Shown here piece by piece: positions 1-5,185 of a DNA stretch of 5,947 bases (its first letter is position 1; each line of letters starts with the position of its first letter). Source of the stretch: Christensenellaceae bacterium. Lineage in GTDB: Bacteria; Bacillota; Clostridia; Christensenellales; UBA1750. The notes under the pieces are model-generated. The model saw nothing but the letters and a program-made list of their open reading frames with translations, searched no databases and was not told the origin of the DNA. Location: the NCBI GenBank assembly GCA_031287285.1, contig JAITTC010000114.1, positions 1-5,947 of the forward strand. The letters run 5' to 3'. A program made the translations under genes and the position numbers.

Positions 1-146
1 AGCGCGTGCAGGTCGACCACACAATATAGCGCGGTGAATTCATCCTGCAGCTGCACCCAGGACTTCAGCGCGCCGATGTAATTGCCGATGGTTAAAAGCC
101 CCGAGGGCTGAATGCCGCTGAATACGATCTTCCTCGATTCGTCCAT
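1..146 (-). CDS. trpS: Tryptophan--tRNA ligase, N-terminal fragment (runs off left edge)
   Basis: Tryptophanyl-tRNA synthetase is a cytoplasmic class I enzyme that activates tryptophan with ATP and loads it onto tRNA-Trp. Only the first 48 codons are present. The protein starts MDESRKIVFSGIQPSG and continues with LLTIGNYIGALKSW (residues 17-30). This is the TrpRS form of the nucleotide-binding signature (P-[ST]-G-x-L-x-[IL]-G-N-Y), in which TIGN replaces the usual HIGH. The segment ending in YCVVDLHA (about 41-48) fits the next strand of the Rossmann fold. The ATG at 144-146 is preceded by AAGGAG at 155-160 with 8-base spacing, which fixes the start. It lies downstream of the glycosyltransferase gene on the same strand but has its own strong promoter at 195-223. 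The family call is firm; the rest of the gene is outside the window. Confidence 0.95.
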   Translation of the reverse strand, partial: MDESRKIVFSGIQPSGLLTIGNYIGALKSWVQLQDEFTALYCVVDLHA

Positions 147-194
147 GTTTTCTACTCCTTCAGGCCTTGCGGTTTTGCCGCTTATATGGCCACA

Positions 195-223
195 AGACTA
201 CCATTTTCGCGGGGAACTGTCAA
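195..223 (-). promoter_or_regulatory. Strong sigma-70/SigA-type promoter for trpS
   Basis: On the minus strand a perfect -35 box TTGACA (218-223) is followed by a 17-base spacer and a -10 box TAGTCT (195-200). The -10 is preceded by TG plus one base, giving an extended -10 element (TGGTAGTCT). The predicted transcript starts near 187-188, leaving a leader of about 40 bases before the trpS ATG. That is too short for a T-box riboswitch, which often controls aminoacyl-tRNA synthetase genes in Bacillota. A small potential hairpin (GCGG, loop CAAAA, CCGC) lies in the leader around 170-182. Confidence 0.8.
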
Positions 224-259
224 CTCTCGGGGCGCCTTGATGATCTTAAGCCAAAGGAT

Positions 260-272
260 GCGGGCAGCCCGC
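260..272 (-). other. GC-rich hairpin after the glycosyltransferase gene, possible weak terminator
   Basis: A short inverted repeat, GCGGG / CCCGC with a 3-base loop, lies 11 bases past the TAA of the glycosyltransferase gene. In the minus-strand transcript it is followed by AUCCUUU, a poor U tract, so it is at best a weak intrinsic terminator. The independent trpS promoter further on is consistent with a transcriptional boundary here. It could equally be a 3'-end stabilising structure or chance in GC-rich DNA. Confidence 0.3.
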
Positions 273-283
273 AAAAGGGAGAG

Positions 284-1405
284 TTATGATTCGTCTTCAA
301 CCAGGCTCTCGAGCAGCTTGCAAACGTCATGCGTGGCGTTTGGATGGCCGAATGCCTGCTGTGCCTGGCGCATCAGCTCGCGGCGCGTGGGGCTGAGCAT
401 CAGCTGCGCCACGATTTCTTCCAGCGGCTGGGTCTTCGTGGCGCGCATGGCCATGCCGTGGTTGGTTAAAAAGTCGAGATTGCGGTCTTCCTGGCCGGGA
501 ATCGGGTTCACCAGCACCATGGGCAGCCGCTTTGCGATGGATTCTGAAATGGTGAGCCCGCCGGGCTTTGTGATGATCGCGTCGGAGGCGCTCATCAAAA
601 GGTGCACCTCGTTGCTGAAGCCGTAGATCTTCAGGGGCTTTTTGGTGCGGAGCTTTTCGAGCGCGTGGAGCATTTTTTCATTGCTGCCGCAAACGGCGAG
701 CATTTGGAAGTCGCTGGGCACGCGATCAAGCCTGGCGATGGCCTTTGCCATGTCTCCATGCCCCATGGAGCCGCCCATGATGAGCAGGGTGGGCAGATTA
801 TCGAGCGAAAGGGCTTGCAGAGCCTCCGCCCGATCGACCAGCTCGCCGAAGACGGGCGCGATGGGGATGCCCAAGGGGTGGATGATCTCGCGGGGAATGC
901 CCTTTGCGACGATGCCCTCAGTGAGCTGTTCGCTGGGGGTGACGAGGGCGTCCAGATCCGTGCCGATCCAGAAGGGGTGCAGGGTGTAATCGGTCACGAT
1001 GCCCACGCGCTTTGCGGCGGAAACGCCGTGCTCGAAGATCGAGGTGGCGATCTGCGCGGCGAAGCTCATGGTGGCGACCACCACATCGGGCTCGAATTCG
1101 AGGTAGATTTGCTCGATCTCGCGCGAAAGGCGGCGGCTAACCGCGCGGTAGGCCATATACATTCGGATGGCCTCCTTGCGCTCTGCGCGCTCGAACAGGC
1201 CAAAGGCCCGGCCGAAGGCCTTGGGCGTCAGCTGCACCGAGAGCTTATAGCCCTCGTCCACGATTTCGCCCATGGCGGGCGAGATGTATTCGAAGGTATT
1301 AACGATGCGGCAGGTATGCCCCCTGGCGCTCGCATAATCCGCGATGCCCTGGGCGGTGCGGTTATGCCCCTGCCCTGCGGTAACCGAAAGGATGAGGATG
1401 CGCAT
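284..1405 (-). CDS. UgtP/MGDG-synthase-type diacylglycerol glycosyltransferase (GT28)
   Basis: This is a membrane-associated cytoplasmic glycosyltransferase of 373 aa, a length close to B. subtilis UgtP. The N-terminal domain has the MGDG-synthase form: MRILILSVTAGQGHNRTAQG (residues 1-20), whose G-x-G-H-N loop is typical. VGIVTDYTLHPFW lies at about 134-146. The C-terminal GT28 nucleotide-sugar domain has LLIMGGSMGHG (207-217), VCGSNEKM (238-245), and YGFSNEVHLLMSASDAIITK followed by PGGLTISES (261-289), then NPIPGQEDRN (300-309). Family members move glucose or galactose from UDP-sugar to diacylglycerol, giving membrane glycolipids and lipoteichoic acid anchors. Sugar and processivity cannot be read from sequence. 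The reading frame stays open upstream to 1528, but the ATG at 1403-1405 has AAGGAGG at 1415-1421 (9-base spacing), matches the family N-terminus and avoids overlap with folC. It lies 19 bases after folC, so co-transcription is likely. Confidence 0.9.
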   Translation of the reverse strand: MRILILSVTAGQGHNRTAQGIADYASARGHTCRIVNTFEYISPAMGEIVDEGYKLSVQLTPKAFGRAFGLFERAERKEAIRMYMAYRAVSRRLSREIEQIYLEFEPDVVVATMSFAAQIATSIFEHGVSAAKRVGIVTDYTLHPFWIGTDLDALVTPSEQLTEGIVAKGIPREIIHPLGIPIAPVFGELVDRAEALQALSLDNLPTLLIMGGSMGHGDMAKAIARLDRVPSDFQMLAVCGSNEKMLHALEKLRTKKPLKIYGFSNEVHLLMSASDAIITKPGGLTISESIAKRLPMVLVNPIPGQEDRNLDFLTNHGMAMRATKTQPLEEIVAQLMLSPTRRELMRQAQQAFGHPNATHDVCKLLESLVEDES

Positions 1406-1424
1406 CGGGCCTTCCCTCCTTGCT

Positions 1425-2732
1425 TTATGTGGCCGTGTTTTGATTTGAGAGATCCTGCGAAGCTTCCTCCAGCAGGAGACGAACCTCGCCCACGAGATAG
1501 AGCGAGCCGCAGACGAGAAGCCTGCCATCGCCGGCGAGCGCCTGGGCGCGAAGGAGGCCTTCCTTCGTGCTTGGCGCTTCCTCAGCGGGAACGTTCAGCG
1601 CCCCAAAGGCCCGCGCGAGCTCGCCCGGGTCCTTGGCGCGCGGAATGCCTTCCGGGCGGACGCAGACCGCCCCAGAAAGCAGCGGCGCGAGGATTTTTTG
1701 GGTTTCTTCCACGTTTTTATCGGCCATCATGCCGAAGAGCAGCGTAAAGCGCTCGCCGGGGAAATGCTCACGCAAGTAGGAAGCTGCGCTCGATGCGCCC
1801 TGGGGGTTATGGGCGCCGTCGAGCAGCGTATTTTGGAACCATTCAAGCCTTCCAGGCCAGGCCGCCTGCAGCAAACCCTCGGCAACAGCCTCTTGGCGAA
1901 GGCCCGCGTTCTTTGCGATGAGCGAAAGCGCGCCAAGGGCGGTCAAGGCGTTTTCGACCTGATGCGCGCCTGGCAGGCGGATTTCGTACTCGCCTGCAAG
2001 GCAGGGAAGATCCACGCGAAAGCGCGCGCCCAGGGGGCTTAGGGCGACATTTTGCGGTCTATGGGCCGAAAGGTCGAAAAACGGGGCGCTTCGCGCCTCG
2101 CAGGCCGCGCGAACAACGGCTTTCACGCTGCCTTCCTGGGCCTGCAGCACCAGCGGCACCCCTTCCTTGGCGATGCCTGCCTTTTCGGCCGCGATTTGCT
2201 CGATGGACCCGCCCAAGAGCCGCACATGGTCAAGGCCGATGCGCGCGATGGCGCAGCAGACGGGTGAAATCACGTTCGTCGGGTCGAAGCGCCCGCCGAG
2301 GCCGACCTCGACCACGGCGTATTCCACGCCTGCCTCGCGGAAGGCCAAAAAGGCGATGGCCGTACCCAGCTCAAAGATGGTGGCGGCGCCCTCGCCAGCC
2401 TCTTCCATGGCGAGAACCTCGCGCGCCGCGATGGTGGTGAGTTTGGCCAAAAGCGCATCGCCGATGGGCTTGCCGCCCAGCTGAATGCGCTCGTTGTAGC
2501 GCATTAAATAGGGCGAAATATAAAGGCCTGTGCGAAGCCCCGAGTGGCGCAGGGCGCTTTCGAGAAAGGCGCAGGTGGAGCCCTTGCCGTTCGTGCCCGC
2601 GACATGAATGCTTTGAAAGGCGTTTTGGGGCTCGCCCAGGCGGGCGAGAAGCCGGGTCATGTTCTGCAGGCCGAGCTTCTTGCCCATGCCGGCCCGGCCG
2701 TTAATGAAGCGAAGGGCTTCGTCGTAGTTCAA
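1425..2732 (-). CDS. folC: Folylpolyglutamate synthase / dihydrofolate synthase, TTG start
   Basis: FolC is a Mur-ligase-family, ATP-dependent cytoplasmic enzyme that adds glutamate to folates; many bacterial versions also make dihydrofolate from dihydropteroate. The 435-aa product has the usual length and all hallmarks: P-loop HVAGTNGKGS (residues 43-52), YISPYLMRYNERI (71-83), VEVGLGGRFDPTN (141-153), GLDHVRLLGGSIEQIAAEKA (166-185), GRLEW (294-298) and LLDGAHNPQG (303-312). Whether it has both activities cannot be told. No ATG lies near the family N-terminus. TTG at 2730-2732 gives MNYDEALRFI, as expected for FolC, and has AAGGGGG at 2743-2749 with 10-base spacing. The frame runs open much further upstream, into mreB antisense, but that part is unrelated to FolC. 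It is the first gene of a two-gene unit with the glycosyltransferase and diverges from mreB. Confidence 0.95.
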   Translation of the reverse strand: MNYDEALRFINGRAGMGKKLGLQNMTRLLARLGEPQNAFQSIHVAGTNGKGSTCAFLESALRHSGLRTGLYISPYLMRYNERIQLGGKPIGDALLAKLTTIAAREVLAMEEAGEGAATIFELGTAIAFLAFREAGVEYAVVEVGLGGRFDPTNVISPVCCAIARIGLDHVRLLGGSIEQIAAEKAGIAKEGVPLVLQAQEGSVKAVVRAACEARSAPFFDLSAHRPQNVALSPLGARFRVDLPCLAGEYEIRLPGAHQVENALTALGALSLIAKNAGLRQEAVAEGLLQAAWPGRLEWFQNTLLDGAHNPQGASSAASYLREHFPGERFTLLFGMMADKNVEETQKILAPLLSGAVCVRPEGIPRAKDPGELARAFGALNVPAEEAPSTKEGLLRAQALAGDGRLLVCGSLYLVGEVRLLLEEASQDLSNQNTAT

Positions 2733-2778
2733 GGTTTGCCTGCCCCCTTTTGAAGGAACGGGTTTTGTTTGCCTCACT

Positions 2779-2806
2779 AGTATAATCCATTTTGTTAAAA
2801 GCGCAA
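2779..2806 (-). promoter_or_regulatory. Candidate promoter for the folC-glycosyltransferase unit
   Basis: On the minus strand TATACT (2779-2784) is a good -10 box, and TTGCGC (2801-2806) is a partial -35 match with a 16-base spacer. The predicted start is near 2772, giving a leader of about 40 bases before the folC TTG. The plus strand of the same spot reads TATAAT (2781-2786), but has no -35 at a suitable distance, so the minus-strand reading is preferred. Confidence 0.55.
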
Positions 2807-2839
2807 GGCATGGCGGAGCTACTCTTTCGGGGCAAACTA

Positions 2840-2848
2840 TGGTATACT
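2840..2848 (+). promoter_or_regulatory. Extended -10 promoter candidate for mreB
   Basis: TGGTATACT is an extended -10 (TG, one base, then TATACT at 2843-2848). No convincing -35 hexamer is seen 16-18 bases upstream (2820-2825 reads TACTCT), which is common for extended -10 promoters. Transcription would begin near 2855, leaving a leader of about 45 bases before the TTG at 2901. It diverges from the folC promoter; the two -10 boxes are about 60 bp apart. Confidence 0.55.
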
Positions 2849-2900
2849 GCCCTTGCCTTAAAAAAACGCGCTCGTGCGGGTGGGGAAGGGGAAGAGGATT

Positions 2901-3944
2901 TTGGCGCTGATCACGAGGGATATCGGCATAGATTTGGGCACCTCCAATTCCCTGATGCACGTGCGCGGCAAGGGCATCGTGCTGAGCGAGCCTTCCATCG
3001 TCGCGGTGGACGAGCAGGCGCGCGCCATCATTGCGGTCGGCAGTGAGGCGCAGAAGATGATGGGCCGCACGCCCAAAAACGTGAGCGTGATCCGCCCCAT
3101 GCGCGGCGGCGTGATTTCCGACTACGACCTGACCGAGAGAATGCTTCATTACTATATGCGCAGGGTTTTAGGCCGCTTTTCGCTTTCGCGGCCGCACGTC
3201 GTGGTTTCGGTGCCCTCCGGGGTGACCGAGGTCGAAAGGCGCTCGGTCGTGGAGGCCCTTTTGGACGCCGGCGCGGGCGACGTGCGCCTGATTTTGGAGC
3301 CCGTGGCGGCGGCGCTGGGCTCTGGGCTTGACATCGGCAGGCCCGGCGGGGCAGTCGTGGTTGACATCGGCGGCGGGACGACCGATATCGCCCTCCTTTC
3401 GATGAACACCCCCGTGCTCATCGAGTCCATCCGCATCGCGGGCGAAAGGGTAGACGAGGCCATCGTGCGCTATATGCGCAGGCGTTATAATATATTGATC
3501 GGCGAAAGGACGGCGGAGCTCGTGAAAATGCAGATCGGCATGGTTTCGCCCGAACCCCCTCTGGGCGCCATGGACGTGACGGGCCGCAATTTGATCGACG
3601 GCCTGCCAAAGACCGTGCACGTTTCCGCCAAGGAGATCAGCGAGGCGCTGGAGGAGCCGGCAGCGCAGATCGTCGAAGCGATTCACTCCGTGCTCGAACG
3701 CACCCCGCCCGAGCTTTCTTCCGATATTCACCGGCGCGGCATCATCCTAACGGGCGGCGGCGCGCTGCTCACCGGCCTGCCAAGGCGGGTGCTCACGGCC
3801 ATCAAGGTGCCCTGCACCGTGGCCGACAGGCCCATGGAATGCGTTGCGCTCGGCATCGGCCGCGCGATGGAAAACAGCGGCGACTACGGCGACCTGATTC
3901 AGGGCTATCGCAAGCCCGTGCGCTATGATTTTAAGCGCTTATGA
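2901..3944 (+). CDS. mreB: Rod-shape-determining actin homologue MreB/Mbl
   Basis: This is a bacterial actin that forms membrane-bound filaments and guides the side-wall peptidoglycan machinery. The 347-aa product has the usual length. It carries phosphate-1 loop RDIGIDLGTSNS (residues 6-17), EPSIVAVD (30-37), IRPMRGGVISDYDLTERML (64-82), VSVPSGVTEVERR (102-114), EPVAAALGSGLDIG (133-146), phosphate-2 loop VVDIGGGTTDIAL (153-165) and adenosine motif ILTGGGALLTGL (282-293). The N-terminus (RDIGIDLGTSNSLMHVRGKGIVLSEPS) resembles Mbl more than canonical MreB, and no mreC or mreD follows, so an Mbl-type paralogue is likely. No ATG is available. TTG at 2901 is chosen because a purine-rich AAGGGGAAGAGG (2886-2897) lies just before it and the protein then starts as in the family. 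GTG at 2874 or 2880 would add 9 or 7 residues but lacks a Shine-Dalgarno sequence. A lipoprotein gene follows after 13 bases. Confidence 0.93.
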   Translation: MALITRDIGIDLGTSNSLMHVRGKGIVLSEPSIVAVDEQARAIIAVGSEAQKMMGRTPKNVSVIRPMRGGVISDYDLTERMLHYYMRRVLGRFSLSRPHVVVSVPSGVTEVERRSVVEALLDAGAGDVRLILEPVAAALGSGLDIGRPGGAVVVDIGGGTTDIALLSMNTPVLIESIRIAGERVDEAIVRYMRRRYNILIGERTAELVKMQIGMVSPEPPLGAMDVTGRNLIDGLPKTVHVSAKEISEALEEPAAQIVEAIHSVLERTPPELSSDIHRRGIILTGGGALLTGLPRRVLTAIKVPCTVADRPMECVALGIGRAMENSGDYGDLIQGYRKPVRYDFKRL

Positions 3945-3957
3945 GCGAGAAGAAGCG

Positions 3958-4911
3958 ATGAAGAACATAAAAAAGCAGAAAAAACGGCTTCTTGCGCTCG
4001 CGCTCTGCGCGCTGGCGCTGCTTTTTGCGGCCTGCGGCCCGGGGCAGCAGCAGGCGGGCAGCCCGGGCCTTGACCCGCAGCCCTTTGCGCTGCCGGGAGG
4101 CGCCCTGATGCCGAAAGAAGGCCTGCAAAGCCTGCTCTGCATCGGCATTGGCTACGATGGGCAGGGAAAGTCCCTGGTTTCTTCCCTGCAGCTCGTCGTG
4201 CTCGACGAAGGGGCGAAAAAGCTTGCGATTTACTCGATTCCGCCCGAAACGAAGGCTTTTTTTTCGCGATATGAAGGGGGCGGCTCCCAGGAGCTTTGCG
4301 AGGCGGTGCAGCTCGCCTATTCGGCTGCGGAGGGCGCGGACCGGGGCGAGAGCAACGTGCTGGAGGCCGTTTCTCAAATCCTTTTGGGCGCGCCGATTGC
4401 CCATTTTATCGCGATGAACGCGGTGCAGCTCGAGGGCCTCAACGAAATCCTGGGCGATGTGCCGCTCGACGTAGACGAAGCCTTCGCCTCTGCCTATGGC
4501 CTAGGCGAAGGGCTGCAGCCGCTTGGGCAGCTTCTGCCGCAGTACGCCTCGCATGTGCTGCGCGATGCGGGCGGTTACGTCTACCCGGGCACCGACGACC
4601 AGCGCCTGCGCCGCCACCGCGACATGACCCTGCGCTTTTTGCTGGCGCTGGCAAACTCCGAGCGCGGGGAAGAGGCGGCCGCCGAGATTTTGCATGCCGC
4701 GAGGTCGAGCATGGGCGCCGAGGAGCTCTTGGCCTTCGCCAGGGGCGTCTCTGCCGTCAGGGCCGTATCAGAGCCTGAAATGGGCCGGATTCCGGGGGAA
4801 GACAGGCACAGCGGCCCCGAGAGCGAGTACCTGCCGGATGATATTCCTCTGAGGGATCTCGTGCTCTCGCTCTTCTTCGAAGAAGCCTCGCCGAATAGAG
4901 ATATAAAATAA
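3958..4911 (+). CDS. Lipoprotein with degenerate LCP (LytR-CpsA-Psr)-like domain
   Basis: The predicted product is a 317-aa exported lipoprotein. A Lys-rich start, a hydrophobic stretch (residues 11-25) and LFAAC give lipidation at Cys26, although Phe at -3 is less usual. Residues 58-172 resemble an LCP core: SLLCIGIGYDGQG, LQLVVLDEGAKKLAIYSIPPET, then a helix and ILLGAPIAHFIAMNAVQLEGLNEILG and VPLDV. LCP enzymes transfer teichoic acids or other glycopolymers from lipid carriers to peptidoglycan. Here the usual R-S-D-T region reads SLVSSLQ (72-78) and the usual S-I-P-R-D reads SIPPE (93-97), so the Asp and Arg expected at these sites are missing. An Arg-rich stretch (216-226) partly recalls the late R-x-x-R helix. 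It may be a non-enzymatic LCP relative. The C-terminal part (about 235-317) is not recognised. ATG at 3958 gives a clean signal peptide; ATG at 3925 would overlap mreB and has no ribosome site. The Shine-Dalgarno (GAGAAGAAG) is weak, so coupling to mreB translation is likely. Confidence 0.7.
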   Translation: MKNIKKQKKRLLALALCALALLFAACGPGQQQAGSPGLDPQPFALPGGALMPKEGLQSLLCIGIGYDGQGKSLVSSLQLVVLDEGAKKLAIYSIPPETKAFFSRYEGGGSQELCEAVQLAYSAAEGADRGESNVLEAVSQILLGAPIAHFIAMNAVQLEGLNEILGDVPLDVDEAFASAYGLGEGLQPLGQLLPQYASHVLRDAGGYVYPGTDDQRLRRHRDMTLRFLLALANSERGEEAAAEILHAARSSMGAEELLAFARGVSAVRAVSEPEMGRIPGEDRHSGPESEYLPDDIPLRDLVLSLFFEEASPNRDIK

Positions 4912-4914
4912 GTA

Positions 4915-4931
4915 TATTTCATAATGAAATA
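4915..4931. repeat. 17-bp perfect inverted repeat after the lipoprotein gene
   Basis: TATTTCAT / A / ATGAAATA is a perfect 8+1+8 palindrome starting 4 bases after the TAA of the lipoprotein gene. It is not followed by a T run on either strand, so it does not look like an intrinsic terminator. It is the first of three inverted repeats within 66 bp in AT-rich DNA. A regulator-binding site or part of a small intergenic repeat element is possible. Confidence 0.6.
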
Positions 4932-4947
4932 GAGCCAAAAACGCAAG

Positions 4948-4961
4948 GAAATTCGAATTTC
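4948..4961. repeat. 14-bp perfect palindrome
   Basis: GAAATTCGAATTTC is self-complementary without a loop, so it is better suited to binding a dimeric protein than to RNA folding. It sits between the 4915-4931 repeat and the 4961-4980 hairpin. No known operator was recognised. Confidence 0.6.
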
Positions 4962-4980
4962 GCCAAGAACTGCTTTGGCG
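4961..4980. repeat. Stem-loop CGCCAA / TTGGCG
   Basis: CGCCAA (4961-4966) and TTGGCG (4975-4980) form a 6-bp stem with an 8-base loop. On the plus strand it is followed by CAAAAACC and on the minus strand by AAATTCG, so it lacks a terminator U tract in either direction. It directly abuts the 4948-4961 palindrome. Confidence 0.5.
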
Positions 4981-5099
4981 CAAAAACCAACCATTTCTAT
5001 GGGATTCTGACCTTTTCGCTCCATCTTGTTTAGCCATGGTTTCCTTTTTCCTTCGGTGGGATTTCGATACAGGTTTGAAACGCAAAAAGGCCTAAAATC

Positions 5100-5119
5100 A
5101 GGCGCGTTTGCAAGCGCCT
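5100..5119 (+). terminator. Hairpin AGGCGC / GCGCCT, weak terminator candidate
   Basis: AGGCGC (5100-5105) pairs with GCGCCT (5114-5119) around an 8-base loop, followed by UUCCAUUGUUCAUCU, an interrupted U-rich tail. It could end transcription of the mreB-lipoprotein unit. The 5' arm can instead join a competing structure: AAACGC (5078-5083) with GCGTTT (5104-5109) and GCCT (5090-5093) with AGGC (5100-5103). The arrangement therefore resembles an attenuator. If the next gene's promoter is at 5124-5152, simple termination is more likely. Confidence 0.4.
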
Positions 5120-5123
5120 TCCA

Positions 5124-5152
5124 TTGTTCATCTCGATGCTGGCGGGTATTCT
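5124..5152 (+). promoter_or_regulatory. Candidate promoter for the CAP-domain gene
   Basis: TTGTTC (5124-5129) and TATTCT (5147-5152) are separated by exactly 17 bases, with 3/6 and 4/6 matches to the sigma-70/SigA consensus. A start near 5159 would leave a leader of about 27 bases containing the AAGGAGG ribosome site. This is a moderate match and the only reasonable one seen close to the gene. Confidence 0.4.
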
Positions 5153-5169
5153 TTGGGCAAATCTTTTGC

Positions 5170-5176
5170 AAGGAGG
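5170..5176 (+). promoter_or_regulatory. Ribosome binding site AAGGAGG
   Basis: A full-consensus Shine-Dalgarno sequence lies 9 bases before the ATG at 5186. It fixes the start of the CAP-domain protein and argues against the competing frame that opens with ATG at 5124. Confidence 0.85.
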
Positions 5177-5185
5177 AATCCCCGT

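Larger units (their letters stand above)
4912..5185. other. AT-rich intergenic region with inverted repeats, no convincing gene
   Basis: These 274 bp separate the lipoprotein gene from the CAP-domain gene and are clearly richer in A+T than the flanking genes, especially 4912-5100. They hold three inverted repeats (4915-4980), a pair of alternative hairpins (5078-5119), a candidate promoter (5124-5152) and the ribosome site of the next gene. Minus-strand reading frames cross it, one from ATG at 5035-5037 with a purine-rich AAGGA-like stretch upstream. That frame runs antisense into the lipoprotein gene and is not called as a gene. No known riboswitch or RNA family was recognised. Confidence 0.6.

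Noticed and set aside
1406..1528. Upstream extension of the glycosyltransferase to an ATG at 1528
   Set aside because: It would overlap the folC 3' end by about 100 bases, adds residues unlike the family, and the ATG at 1405 has a full Shine-Dalgarno sequence.
602..1747. Long plus-strand open frame of 381 codons opposite the glycosyltransferase and folC 3' end
   Set aside because: It is antisense to two genes with clear family motifs, has an arginine/alanine/glycine-rich composition typical of reverse-strand frames in GC-rich DNA, and lacks recognisable domains.
2781..2786. Perfect plus-strand TATAAT as an mreB promoter
   Set aside because: No -35 element lies at a workable distance (2758-2763 reads ACGGGT) and it would give a leader of over 100 bases. 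The same bases fit better as the minus-strand -10 for folC.
2733..3149. N-terminal extension of the folC frame by 139 codons
   Set aside because: The frame is open only by chance through the promoter region and antisense to mreB. The extension has no FolC similarity, while TTG at 2732 has a ribosome site and the right N-terminus.
3168..3731. Minus-strand open frame of 187 codons inside mreB
   Set aside because: It is wholly antisense to a highly conserved gene, His/Arg/Gly-rich and without any recognisable motif.
5060..5120. Resemblance to a class I cyclic-di-GMP (GEMM) riboswitch, because of ACGCAAA followed by GGCCTAAA
   Set aside because: The upstream GGCAAACC-type segment, the GAAA tetraloop-receptor layout and the second stem between CGCAAA and CCTA are missing, so the match is limited to two short strings.
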